NCBI GenBank assembly: GCA_030544235.1
Contig: CM060470.1
Location: 25,423,098 to 25,487,097, forward strand
Length of the DNA: 64,000 nucleotides
Source of the DNA: Lepturacanthus savala
Taxonomy: Eukaryota; Chordata; Actinopteri; Scombriformes; Trichiuridae
Reading direction: 5' to 3'
Under the pieces are notes generated by a model, which was not told the origin of the DNA, did no database searches, and worked only from the letters and a program-made list of their open reading frames with translations. How positions within the stretch are numbered: the stretch's first letter is position 1; each line of letters begins with the position of its first letter. Shown here piece by piece: positions 50,257-62,036 of the stretch. Position numbers and translations under genes: made by a program.

Positions 50257-50746
50257 CAGGAGTGGGGTGAGGATGAAGGGAGGTGGCTTGACTTCTAGCT
50301 GATATTTTTGTTCCTTCGCAGAAAGATCTTTCTGGTAGCAATGTTCTTCCTCGGACGCTTCAATTTTGCGTTAAGTACAACTTCATCTGAAGAATCTCTT
50401 CTTGTTGTGAAGGGTTCTGTGTGGTAGTCTTGCTTTGAGAGTTCTACTTGGTAGTAATGTAGTTTTTCTCAGAAAGTTCTACCTGGTAGTAATGATTTTG
50501 CTCGGAGAGATCTACTTGGTAGCTCTGTTCCTTCTCACAGAGTTTTTTTTGGTAGTGACGTTCTTGCTCAGAGAGTTCCACCTAGTTTGTTTATTGGTAG
50601 CCAGTTTCTGGTCTATGCCCTTCTTTCCTCAGCATTTTCAATAAATGAGCTGTGCAGCATTCTCTCTCCTCCCTAAACTGTTCCTCTCTCTGCTGTAGCA
50701 CTACTTCCATCATTTTTCTCATGTCCTCCTTTCCCCTGTTGTACTC
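50254..50746 (-). pseudogene. Broken coding relic with 11-residue repeat, unknown family
   Basis: On the minus strand an acceptor-like GTGTGTTTGTCAG precedes 50746. The following frame reads EYNRGKEDMRKMMEVVLQQR and continues Glu/Arg-rich, coiled-coil-like, to GHRPETGYQ and a stop. After another stop it resumes as VELSEQERHYQ, KKLCEKEQSYQ, VDLSEQNHYYQ and VELSEKN, a repeat of 11 residues (33 bases, 50470-50580). A frameshift leads to further repeat-like sequence (YYQVELSKQDY). A second leads to EHCYQKDLSAKEQKYQLEVK and a TAG at 50254-50256. I do not recognise the family. Keeping a repeat in phase across stops suggests a decayed last exon of a host or transposon gene. The 33-base repeat could also be a plain minisatellite, but the non-repetitive coding-like part argues against that alone. 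Confidence 0.5.
50301..50584. repeat. Degenerate 33-34-bp tandem repeat
   Basis: About six to seven copies of a unit like GAGTTCTACTTGGTAGTAAT plus a T/C-rich part. They are diverged from each other and lie inside the minus-strand coding relic. Confidence 0.8.
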
Positions 50747-50759
50747 CTGACAAACACAC

Positions 50760-52137
50760 AGAAATTCATGAGGACATTTTCATATCAGAGTAAGATATGT
50801 GATGCCTGTATTTTTAGTCATAAAGTATACACAAAAAAATGGACTATTATTACTATGGACTATGGAAAAATACAAATACAAAAAGGCTAAACTCTAAGCA
50901 CAATTCCATTATTCTTACTCACATATTCCAAATTGGGTTTGTACGAAACTCTAAACACAATTTGCAACATTTAGCAAATGTTGTTCACCTGGAAAACACT
51001 TTTCAGAGAGTAAGAGAAGGGCCTATAAATAACTATTGTTTCTAGTCAGTGCATTCAGCTGAATATTTAGTAACAAATATTTGCTTCATTTCCTTGTTAT
51101 ATTTGTGCACTCATTTACAGAAATGCATTATCTTACTGTAATGTTTCCCAATTTACTTATCAGTGTATTTACTGTAATTTGTCCAAATCAAACATTAGTC
51201 GGTCTCAGATCTTTAGTATCAACAGTAAATGCCCAGTCAGACTCTGTGAAGCTGGTTGTTGAACAGACAAATGTGCATTTTATCTTATTCTGATATAATG
51301 ATTGTGTCAATCTATAAGATTTGTATCACAACATGGCATCAGACTTCATACTGTATGAACCATCACATGGCAACTTTTGGGACAAAAACTCAATTTACAA
51401 AAGTAAACCACCTCCACACTTGTTTATGTTTGAATATGTAACATGGCCTCATGAAGCCTCATGTACATGGACACTGTTTTAATGGTGTTATCGATTTATC
51501 ACACTGGTTAATCTGTGTGTGTAGCTTTGATGTAAATAAACAATTATAAGAAGAGAAAAGAGTAAGAGAAGTAAGAGAAGTTTCTGTAAATGTGTTTAAA
51601 CATCTGGGGAAAAACTAATATTGAGATCAAATTTCCATTTTATACTGGAGCCCTTTGATAAATCCTTTAATTATTGATAATATAGTCTATTAATTTTAAT
51701 CTGAGGTATTTATTCAGCCAGATATTCAAATATCCATTTTTAGAAATGAGTTTGCACCTTTTGTTTCAAATTCAATGGCAATATCCTTGCAACTTTGAAT
51801 AAACTCTACACACTAACCGTAAAACCATTCATCAGACCAGCAAAACATTATAAATGATAAATGATAAATTCAGAACAGATTATCATTTGAATAAGGGCAT
51901 GAATGAACAAAGAGTTGATGCTTAATATGCTTATTCAATTTCTAGTTCGAAACATATGTTTAGTAAGTTTTAATATATTTTTTTTTTATTAATTTCCCAC
52001 AATGGTCTGCAATAACATTTTCTGAAAACATTCTAAATGTAGTTCCTGATTAAGCTTTGGAATTTCACCTTTGTGCATCTGGCCATGAAACTTTAAAATA
52101 GTGAAGCAATGTAGAGACAAATGTTAACAATTTCAGA
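50760..52137. other. Unannotated AT-rich stretch
   Basis: No gene or repeat recognised. Upstream exons of the 50254-50746 relic were looked for here on the minus strand and not identified. Confidence 0.35.
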
Positions 52138-52277
52138 AATCCAACCGGTGAAATCCACGTAAAGTCTTGCTGTTTATCTTAAAAATAATTCAACTGGTCA
52201 AACAATCTAAAGTCTTGCTGTGTATTGTAAAAATAATCCAAACTGTGAAATCAAAGTAAAGGCTTGCTGTGAAATGC
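52138..52277. repeat. Degenerate 48-50-bp tandem repeat, about three units
   Basis: Units start near 52138, 52187 and 52235. Each has AATCCAAC.GGTGAAA-like sequence followed by TAAAGTCTTGCTGTGTAT and AAAAAT. The third unit is cut after GCTTGCTGTGAAATGC. Confidence 0.8.
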
Positions 52278-52790
52278 TTTTCTCTATGTCAACTCTGCTC
52301 AGTTAAGAACCTCATAAATGAATTGTTTACGTTCAAGAGTGTAACACTGACAACTTTATTGTTTACATTTGGATCCCCATTATTCGTTACCAAGGCAAAT
52401 ATATATACATACACTCACACATAAATAGTCATATAAATGTCTAAAACATAATGAAGCATTAACAGCATAATCACCCTTGATGATACTATAAATCCCAGTC
52501 ATGAATTGATTAATAGGAGGCTGCTACAGTCATGATAAACATGGAAAACATGGAATTTGGAAATAACAATTTCCAGGTGTATAATACAATAAAACCTGTA
52601 CAATAGAGTCTGAGAAATGTTTGTTTACACATTTTATGTGCTTTTTTAGACCAAACTCACAAGATTAAACATGAATAAAAATAGTAGTAATCAAATTTGT
52701 TGTCCTTTAAACAGATGTTTCAGAGAATGTAAATTTCATGATATTTTCTTTAAAGTTACGGAATTTTATTAAGAAAAATGTTGTCTAGGT
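52278..52790. other. Unannotated stretch
   Basis: TTTGGATCCCCATTATTCG near 52369 recalls a common fish repeat but boundaries cannot be set. Confidence 0.3.
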
Positions 52791-53505
52791 CAGTGGTTCT
52801 CAACCATTTCAGATACGACCCTAAATTTAACATCCAATGCTGTCCGTGACCCCATTTTCAAATAAATCTTTTATATTATAGAAAACTGTAACCAGCATGT
52901 ACCTAAAAGCCTTGACAAAACACAATGGAGAGAAAACAGTCCATGTTTCATTTTAAACCTTTATGCTGCTGAGACTTTCTCTATTCTATTTGCTGTAGTT
53001 CATATTTTTTACATTTAATATCTGAAATTATTCACTAAAACTCAATAAATATACTTTTTATAATTCTGTTAGCTGCAGTCGATCATATTCACAATGCCTT
53101 AACTAGTACATGTGAGGTTTTAGTGAAAACAAATTATATAGCAAAAATAGACTTTTTATTTTTCTGTTTGCTGTAGTACATCATATTCACAATTATGGAT
53201 ATTATATGATGTATGACAGCGAACAGGGTAGGGAAAAGTCATTTATTTTATTTTTGGTGAAAATTTTTCATCATTCAATTCTTATTGAAACACGTATCTT
53301 GCAGACAGTCCCTAACACGTACCACAGAGAATAATGTGAATTGACAATGTGGAGATGCTGTTTTCTGGTGAAAATCTAAGCCAACTTCAGTGTAACTGGG
53401 TTTGAGTAATTAAATGCCTCTTCGAGACCTACCGGTCGTCATCCTTCTTACGTCTGGATTGGAATTCATATTTTCCCAAAAATGATTTGGCGACCCCTAG
53501 AAATC
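52791..53505. mobile_element. hAT-type fragment with internal repeats
   Basis: It starts CAGTGGTTCTCAACCATTTC and aligns with 50036-50256 over the first 300 bases. The words TTTGGCGACCCCTAG near 53486-53500 look like the approach to the opposite hAT end, but the terminal CTG is missing. Inside, the motif GCTGTAGT.CATCATATTCAC recurs at about 52990, 53069 and 53171. There is no transposase frame. Confidence 0.7.
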
Positions 53506-55267
53506 ATCTTTTTCATCTTTTTTGCATGTCCTTTTAATTTTCCAGGGGAGGACAGATTCACCTCTGATTATAGATAGTGGAGGGAACAGCAGCGAAGCAT
53601 ATTCACCTCAGTGTTCATGAGTAATCAGATCTTTTGAGCGATGGCTGCACCGGATCATTTTTTGCTGTGTGACTGAAAAGATGATATCAAATTATACAGA
53701 CTTCATCATAGACTTTTATAGTTATTCTGTGGACATGAAGTCTCTTTAAACTTTTAATAGCAAATGGTAAATTATGTTGAAAATGATAGAAAACTGAAAT
53801 ACATGTTCCTAGATTTAATGAAAGAAAAAAATGGATGATTGACAAAAACTGCATTTATCAGTTCAGTCGTTCTCTTTTTAAATTATGTTATGTGATCATT
53901 AGATCGAGATGATTCTGATCTGATCTTTCTACTCTTGTAATTGTTGAATTAAGTTAGAGATTGGAAAGAAGATTGAGTCTGCACACATGCCAGCATTATT
54001 TAGAAATTTCATAGACTGAAATTTGGTTATGGACATGCTGCGCTTCATTAACGCAAGATGAAGCTGTTGAGACCTCCTCCGCTGGCCTGGAAACACGTTT
54101 AATAGACACGAATCAAATCTTGGGATGGAAAATGGAATGAAAACTCTGTGGGAGAAAGCGGTCAGGGACCAAATTTGAGGGTCTGAATTGAGGTTTCTTC
54201 ACTGGATTTATGTCACTCTGCTCAGATTTAAATATTGGAGGGTGGATGCATAGTCAGGTTGCACCGAAGTAGGATTTTGGCTCAAGGATTAACACACTGT
54301 ATGGTGACCTGTTTGGGCAAGTCACTAAAAATTAAAGAGTAAGTACTTTACCAATTACTGCAGATAAAAAGTAATAAGTTACTAGGGAAAGTAAATTTTG
54401 TGTTACCCTTAAAGTTCAATCCATTCGCTAAAGAATCAATTCATTACAGTTTCTCAAAAGTCTGCTCTGCATTTGACCCTTTACCAGGGATCCCCCTGGG
54501 TTTCTCACCAAAACAAATCAATCCAGTAAATCAAAGTCACTGCATTATTGTAAACTACAATATATTTACAAGACATAATTGTCATAACGAGTGCAGAGAA
54601 AGCTCAGAGAGGAGTCTTGAATGAGAGAAGTGGATTTAGGCAGAGCAGCTTCATCTTTATCTTTTCGCTAATCAGGGTGGTTAAAAAACAGAGGCACTGG
54701 AGCTGGATCTGGGTCCACGGTTTGGGTCCGTGGTGTGGCTGAGCGGATGAAGCAGCGGCTGCAGAGGCAGACGATTGAGTGGAGAGTAGAGCTGAACAAA
54801 GTGCTGTAAGTTCAGAGACTCAATGGCTAACAGACTGGTTGTGCTCAACCAGGGCGCGGATACTATGCTCATGTTGTCCAATAATTATCCCCTGACGGCT
54901 TGCTGCTCACTGGACCGGGAGTGATTCAGAGCTGGTGTCTGCAGGGTCCATTTCATGGCCAGATTGTTCTGTCACAACTAGTGTGTTTGACAGAACCTAC
55001 AGTGCAGACAAAAACTGCAAAATCAGATAGTTGATAAACATTTTTTTTTCTTTTTTTATTTATACAGGAGCGGGGCAGATGTTGATCTTGGAGGAGAATA
55101 TCCAGGAATGACCAGGTGAGTAGAGCAGGGGTAGTCTGAGGCTGGGTCAGGTGGGTGTTTGGTCTAGGTGCAGAGGAGTTGTGGCATAAACAAGAACTGA
55201 TTAAAAAAAACACAATGTTAGGGGTATCACAGACAGAAGTAAAACAAATTGAAGGAGCATTATAGAG
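53506..55267. other. Unannotated stretch
   Basis: A G-rich block at 54690-54960 and another at 55065-55180 are not AT-rich like their surroundings, and may be decayed retroelement sequence. Nothing specific is recognised. Confidence 0.3.
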
Positions 55268-55471
55268 CATTAGAACACTGGAGTGATAGTCGCTATAGTT
55301 GCTATAGACACCAAAAACCAGACATTTTCAGCTAGAATAGTCATTTACCACATTAGCAATGTATAGAGTGTATTTCTGAATACTTTAGTTATCTTCATTG
55401 AATAAAACAGTGCTGTTTTATAAAAATAAAGAAAATTTGTAAGTGACCCCAAACGTTTGAACGGTAGTGTA
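55268..55471. mobile_element. Tc1-like element, right terminal fragment
   Basis: It aligns with 3536-4015 of the Tc1 relic (without its SINE) and with 38100-38338. It has CATTAGAACACTGGAGTGAT, GCTAGAATAGTCATTTACCA, TTAGCAATGTATAGAGTGT and the terminus GACCCCAAACGTTTGAACGG. It provides the uninterrupted version of the site where the SINE inserted at 3651. Confidence 0.85.
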
Positions 55472-55784
55472 CATAAGAAAAACAAAATATTGTTACAACT
55501 CCTGTGGTTGTGTGTGTAGGTGTGTGTTTGTGTGTTACACACACTAAGCCAAAAGTAACGATTAAAGGTTTATTTAATTTCTAGTTATTGCAATTTCACT
55601 AATTCAATTTAAAAAAAAAAAAGTAAGTAAGTAAGTAGTAGTACAAATTACCACCAAAAGTGGTGGAAGCATTACTTAGTGACTCATTAGTCCCAACACT
55701 GCACAAGTAATCATAAAAACACATTTCCTGCAGAAAGCTAAATGGTAAAATAGTAAACATGCATTTCCATAGTTTCTTCATTTC

Positions 55785-55809
55785 CACACACACACACACA
55801 CACACACAC
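55785..55809. repeat. (CA)n microsatellite
   Basis: About 12 CA dinucleotides at the 3' end of the following SINE (SINE on the minus strand). Confidence 0.9.
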
Positions 55810-55996
55810 TGCCAAATGGTAGCAAGCTAACTCGCAGCCATCAGGAGCACTTTAGGGTTCAGTATACTGAACTGTCCTTGATGAATATATTTATCAAGGA
55901 CACTTCAGCATGTGGACAGGAGGAGTCAGGGATCGAACCGCCGACCTTCTGTGATCAGTGGAAGAATCGCTCCATACCTCCTGAACCACTGTCGCC
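55810..55996 (-). mobile_element. tRNA-derived SINE, second family
   Basis: Read on the minus strand from 55996 it starts GGCGACAGTGGTTCAGGAGG, a tRNA-like 5' end with A box. The B box GGTTCGATCCC follows at 55939-55929. The body then has GTCCACATGCTGAAGTGTCC, which is the body of an abundant percomorph SINE. It continues to a GT-rich 3' end. It differs in head and body from the V-SINE-like family elsewhere in the window. Confidence 0.8.
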
Positions 55997-57421
55997 AATA
56001 GCTGTTTTAATTTACATTATGCAATGTTTTTGTCAGCGTCTTTGATTATTATTTTAGCCCTGGGAGTCACCGCTACAGCTTTGACTTTTCACTGTTATGC
56101 ACACAACTGTCATCGCTACGTATCAACATTTGTGAGTGCTGCGATAGTTTAGGCTAATGTTTTAATTGGTTCCTGAGAACAGAGGGCAAGCCAAATTGCT
56201 TTGGTGTCCCAGAGGCTTTCGCTCTTAATGAGATATTCTCCCCTCGCAGGATCAGAGGGGTCCTGACCCATGTGTCGTCACTGGGATATTATTGTAGCAC
56301 ATTCCCCTCTCTCTGATAGAGCTCACGGAGAGGTTAATGAAAACAGAAGTCAAGGAGATATCTATACACGTGAAAGTAAGTGCTACTTTCAAGCACAAGA
56401 TGTTTTAAAAGATAGTCAGAAGCTTGTTTAAGTAGTATTTGGATATTCCAAGTCCCACCTTTATTCTGTTCAGTTGACCTGCACCATACACCATTCAGCT
56501 TCACATCTAAAGACATGGTGTTTAGTTGTGAATAAAGTCTGACTTATTTTGAATCCTTTTAAAGCTGGTAACTCAAAAGAAGATTTTAAATTATATTTGA
56601 AAACCCCTGTATAGTCTTCCTCCAGGACCTCAACTTTCATCAGTTAATAGCAGGGAGAAAGAGAAAAGGAAGAGGATAGAGCTGATGTCCTTCACCTGTG
56701 GCCGCCCGGGACAAAAGCTCTTTAAACAGAAACTGACAAGTGAGAAAAGATTAGAATCTGTGTGGTCTGTCAGTGTAGAGTGGGCACACTTCCTTTTCAG
56801 TCTCTTCACCGTGACAAGAAAATGGAATGAAAGGGAAAAGAGGATGAAGGAAGACGAGGCCAGTTAGATGGCCATTCTCGCCTTCAGGCCATTTATTCTT
56901 ATTGGTCAAAGGGCCTTTTGTTTATACTGAGGCTAAAACTGAGATATCAGAGATACAGGGAACAGTCCTATTCTGCTGATAAAAGCATATATGACACCTA
57001 TCTCCTTCCCACAAGCGAGGCAGAGATAGAGCAGATACCTGGCACTGAGATCTTATTCTGTCTGCCTGGGGCCACACGGCACCACCTCTTCCTTGCTACA
57101 TCCTCCTCAATGAGCAGCTAAATCGATCAGATACACCTTATTTAGCCCCCTCCCCCTCCCAAGTAGATTGTTAGATTAATAATCAGCTGACAATCTTAAC
57201 CTGCAATCAATTCAAACTTACAGCCTGATGATAACCTCATGTTACTGTTTCTATCACCTCAAATGCAATAGCTTTGTAATGGGCTTGTTAAAATCCTTTT
57301 ATTTATTTATTCTCTTGGTCTCATTGGCTCTTGCCTCTTTGCTTTAATTCATTGTTATTTAATTCCCCCTTTCTCCTTTTCTTTTTCTCTTCTCATTAAT
57401 TTAATAACATTTTATTTTGTT

Positions 57422-57423
<2 letters not shown>
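55997..57423. other. Unannotated stretch with an enhancer-like block
   Basis: 56880-57260 is non-repetitive and contains TATTGGTCAAAGGGCC, GATTAATAATCAGCTGAC and CTGATGATAACC. It may be conserved regulatory DNA; untested. Confidence 0.3.

Positions 57424-57461
<38 letters not shown>
57424..57461. repeat. (CA)n microsatellite
   Basis: About 19 CA dinucleotides. Confidence 0.97.
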
Positions 57462-57464
<3 letters not shown>

Positions 57465-58202
57465 TGGCATATTATATCTTTCTTTATTGCATCATCTGTT
57501 TGTTTGTTTGGGTTTTGGAAAGTTTGATTGTTTTGTGGAGTATTGTCTAGTCATATACCCTTGTCTGAGTTTATGCACATCATAATAAGTTCTACAAATG
57601 AATGATTCAATTAAAATAATATAGTCATGATAACATGTGGATGAATCCTTTCTGCTTCAACAACATGACTGATGTACCTTTTGTGCTGCTGTTATTCCGG
57701 GGCAGGTAGCCACTTTGACTGACAGGCTGATTTGCTGTGTTCTCCGCTGCTGTTCCTCTCCACCAAACCGAGAAAATTAAATCTACAGTCGCGTTGCTAA
57801 TGTCAATCAAACACCTCTGTTTCTTCTATTATACCTCAGCGGTTTCTTTTGTGTGTGTGTGTGTCTTCCTCTCTCTCTCGTGTTTGCGTGCGTTTTATGT
57901 GCCAGCATATGTTAGTGAATTAAATGCGTTTCGGTCCTCGCCCGCAGAAATGAGTGTAGCGACCTGCGAAGGCAAAGTCACATGAAGACAAGCTTCCTTG
58001 TAATGCGGTTTGGAGAAGGGGGGTTTGGTCAGCTCACAGCGCCACTAATCTAATACTGCTCATTCATGCTGACACCAGCCGAGGCCCAGTCTCTGAGCTG
58101 AAACCTGAGGGAGAGAACACATCAGACATGGTGGAAGACGTATTCGGATTATTTACTTTAGTGAAAGTAAAAATACAGTAATGTAAAAAAAATTTTTAAA
58201 TA
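57462..58202. other. Unannotated stretch
   Basis: No gene or repeat recognised. A short GT tract is at about 57852-57864. Confidence 0.35.
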
Positions 58203-58645
58203 GGAGTGGGACATTAACGTGTTGATTACAATTATTTAATTCCGAAGAAAATAACATGTTAAAGGTATTACCGCATTTTATTGCAGTTTGCATCATGCGT
58301 GTTATGTTTGGCACTGAAATTCTGGAGCTGTTGGCGGCTCTGGTTCTGGTTCTGATTCTGGTCCAAGTACAAACAAGCTGCCCAAACCTGAACAAATGAT
58401 TGGTTTCATCAGGAAGAAAATGAATAAGTCAACATCAGAAACACTACTGAAATTCCCAGGACTGTAGACCACTATCAGTGGTTGAAGATAAGGATTTAGA
58501 AAATGTCCTACAGATAGCAGCTAAAATTAATGTACATAAAATAAATGTTGCTTTTGGGGCAAAAATGTATGCGATTGTTATTACTTAATTATTTAATTAC
58601 AAGACCTGTAATTAATCAGATACATGTTTTTAATCACATCCCACA
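58203..58645. mobile_element. Possible MITE with AT-rich inverted ends
   Basis: The left end has GGAGTGGGACATTAACGTG followed by an ATTATTTAATT block. The right end, reverse-complemented, has GATGTGGGATGTGATT followed by a similar TAATTAAATAATTAAG block. The ends are therefore imperfect inverted repeats. The GTGGGA-plus-'GATTAATC' wording is typical of dispersed fish elements. There is no clear target duplication and no transposase. Confidence 0.4.
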
Positions 58646-61600
58646 TCAAATAGTTAATAATACAAGTCATATCCTGCATATAAAATGTAGCAATGATGCA
58701 CAGGTGCACTTGATGGAAAATCATTCTTTTGTTGAGCTGTGCACAACTCAACTGGTTTTTATCTTTAACAACTATTGTATCAAATCATCATCTGAAAAGA
58801 AACTAAAGCTGTCAGATAAAGGAGGTGGAGTAGAAAGCACTATATTTATTACATCCTGAAATGGGAGTGGACGTATATTAGTATTGAATGGTAAATTAAA
58901 GTACAAGTACCTCAAAATTGTGCTTAAATGCAGTAGTTGGGTGAATGTACACAGTTACTTTCCGCCACTGGAAATCAGTGTTGCTGCTGACTCTGAGAAT
59001 CCCTCTTGTGGTGTTTTAGGGGAAACGGATCTAGCGAGCAGAAGGGGGGGGCTGATTTTACAGCGGGAACAGTCTGCCTCGTCTGGCCTCCTCACTGTCT
59101 CATAACCTGATATGGCTGCTTGCCTCATTGACTCTGTGTAACAACATATCATGAATCAGGCTGAGCATGTGCATGTGAGTGTGTGAATTTTAATTTTGAT
59201 TGCTTATTACAGTAGACTCAGTGTGGGGGGTGCACCATTCAGAGTTAGAAACAGCTTTTCTACAGCGTGTGGTGTGGTGCAGAGCCACAGAGAAACACTC
59301 AGCGCCACAACACGGAGCTCTGACCCAGATCCCAGATGAAGCATGTTTTTTCATCTTCTCTCTCTCTCTTTTTTTAGAACAAAAGGCTCATCTAGCCCTC
59401 AGATATGTGCCTTCATTCCACTCATTTGTGCATTTCCACCGTTTTCAACTATTTCTGTTTTTTTGGGTTTATGAGATAAAATCCCTCCAGTTGAAAAGGA
59501 TGCTCTATAGAGTCTAATTGATGAAAGGGTGTCGTCCGGTTTTAGCATGTGCCCCAATTAGGAAAAAGTACAAGGCAGAAATTAAAAAATAGTATGCTTG
59601 TTGAGTATCTGCATGAGTGTGCCTTCAGAACGACCCAAGATGACACAAACTTCCTCATCACACTTCAATCAGACATCATTCTGGAACTTTTTCCCTGCTT
59701 TGTTAGTGCAAGGTTGTCGCTCGATGGAATATTTCTAATCGAGATAAATCATATCGACCTTGTCCAAGGGCCTGTACTTCACTCTGCGTCATTCTCCCAT
59801 GATTCTTCCAATTTCATGGGAAATTAGATTAACATAAAATCAATTAATGCATTAATTAGTCTTCTTTAATTACACTAACTGGTGTATAGTTTTTGCTTTC
59901 AATTATTTATTCCATAATTAATAGGACGTAATTAGTATGGCTGATATCAATATTAAACACCACGATAATCCCACAGAGTGAAGTGGACATCCGAGTCTCA
60001 TTAACAAGTCGCCCAGCAGGTCGATAGCAGGTCATAACTCCCAGAATAAGCAAATAGTACAACAGAAGAAGCAGACTTTGAAATCCACTGCTAATAAGGG
60101 ACATAGCTTCTCATTCTGCAGCCTATCAACACTCACACGAATAACTTTGGAAGCATTATTAACAGCCATAATGTGGAAGTAAGCTTGTGTGCGTCTTTTT
60201 TGAATAATTTTTCATAGGTGGCTTTATTGATTCATTATTTTCTCAGGGACTACTTTGAAGGGAATTTACTACATGCGATTTTTAAAATACTGTCTCCAAA
60301 ACTTGAAATGATCTGTAACAGCATGTATAGAATTGAAAATACATGGTTGCATTTGTTGTAGATTATATTTAATAGATTAGATGGCCTCCTGGCTGCAGGG
60401 ATGGTCTCTCATTCTTCAGCGCTGTCAGAATTTTGAGTGTTTTTTTTCCCATCTCCCTTCTCTCCATCTCACCCATTCGTTGTCTATCTTATCTAACTGT
60501 TGGGATTGTAGCTCAAGGTGATATGGCAGCTAATTAGCAGAATTATCAGTGACCCCGTTAACAAGCCCGTCATTTAAACCTGCTCTTCTCCTCTGAGAGT
60601 CCATCATTGCTGCCTGGAGCCCAAAGAGAGAGAGAGAGAGAGGGATGGATAGAGGGAGGGATGTAACAGAGACACCAAAAGATATATAGATATATAGATA
60701 GAGGAGGAGGAAGGAGAGAGTGACAAACCAACAGGACACAGACAGAGAAAGATGTGAAATCTCTGGATGCATGAAAACGTGATGGATGAGGCTGGAGGTC
60801 GAGGGGAGAAGAATGTGACAGAGTGAAGTAACACCATGCTGTGAACTGACATTTGAAAGGTGGGATATCACACAAAAATGACAAGAGGTAGCATGCCACT
60901 GCAGAGGAAATGGAGCAGTTTGCAGTTGATTACTTAATGTGAGAGAGCATTTTTCCAGCGAAAAAAGAGCAGAGGAGTAATGATGAAAGCCAATGAATCG
61001 GCCAAAGTGATGATTTGAGTGAAAATGAGGATGGGCAGCCTAGCTCCTCCTGTGCTGTCCTCACCTCTGAGTCTCTGACAGCCCACAGCATACAGATGGC
61101 ACTGCTAATTACATACTACAGAGGAAGAGAGGCAGCTCCTACTTCCCCACACTGCACAATCAAAACCTAGATGATGGGATGTGTGTGCGTTGTTTCAACA
61201 ACTATCTTGCTGACACACTTGTTTTTACTTGCTAAAAGTGACAGTGATATAGACATTTTTCATAGCAGCCATATTGACATGAACTAGTAGGTAAAGACAG
61301 GTGTTCCCAGTGACACTAATTAAGGTTCTGTTCCATTTAGTGTCTTTCCAATGAGCCAACATGCACAATAGCAGCACCTAACTGTTTGACCTGAATGGAA
61401 CAAAAATTTAAATTAGTATCATTGCTAACACCTGTGTCTATCCTACTACTGCACTAAACGGAACAAGACAGACTGTCCACTTGTGATTGGATCACCCAGG
61501 ACGCATGTTAAGACCAGGCCATAATCAGCTCCCTGTGCTGTGTTCGTAGCCCCCTCTGAAAAAGATGGTTTCCACTATAATGAACGTTGTTACTGGTGTT

Positions 61601-62034
61601 TTTGCAATCTACGGTAAAACCAGCACAGGGATAAAAGTCGATTTGAACACCCAGCTTTAACGACTTTCTGCACATTCTCTTTTAATCCTGTACACACACG
61701 CACAAGTGCTGAGTGGTACCGGCTGAAGGGGCACCTTCAACTTTATTGCAGATGTCCTTTTGACGGCCTAATTCCAAATCACAGCGCTCTGTGTGCTTAA
61801 AGCACTTTATCTTTGTTTTTGTTGGGAGGATTGACCATCTGTCTTAGTTTGTAAGCGGAGACTGTGATCAGGAGGACATAAGAAGGAATATGAGTTTTAA
61901 GGAGAACTGACTGTTGGGCAAATTACATAAGTGATATGAACACAGACACTAAAATCATTTATGTGATGATTCATGATGTGCTTGAGAGTTTGCTTTCAGT
62001 GTTTAATTTATTTATGCTACATCTTTATTTATTA
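58646..62034. other. Repeat-poor interval
   Basis: Almost free of recognisable transposons. It contains a (GA)n at about 60627-60642 and the candidate regulatory block 59520-60140. Serine/leucine-rich frames at 60530-60899 are from purine-rich sequence. Confidence 0.35.
59520..60140. promoter_or_regulatory. Candidate conserved non-coding element rich in homeodomain cores
   Basis: The block contains many TAATTA/ATTAAT-type cores: TCTAATTGATG near 59512, CCCCAATTAGG at 59552, and the cluster ATCAATTAATGCATTAATTA at 59839-59858. Others are TTTAATTACAC at 59865, CATAATTAATAGGACGTAATTAG at about 59913, and TTCTAATCGAGATAAATC at 59731. It is non-repetitive and resembles vertebrate developmental enhancers. 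Conservation is inferred from texture only. Confidence 0.4.
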
Positions 62035-62036
62035 TA

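Noticed and set aside
50301..50584. CRISPR-like array
   Set aside because: Repeats are directly adjacent and diverged, with no unique spacers, and the genome is a vertebrate one.
60530..60899. Overlapping minus-strand frames of 82-113 codons
   Set aside because: Three frames are open at once over purine-rich sequence, giving Ser/Leu/Pro-rich products, which is compositional.
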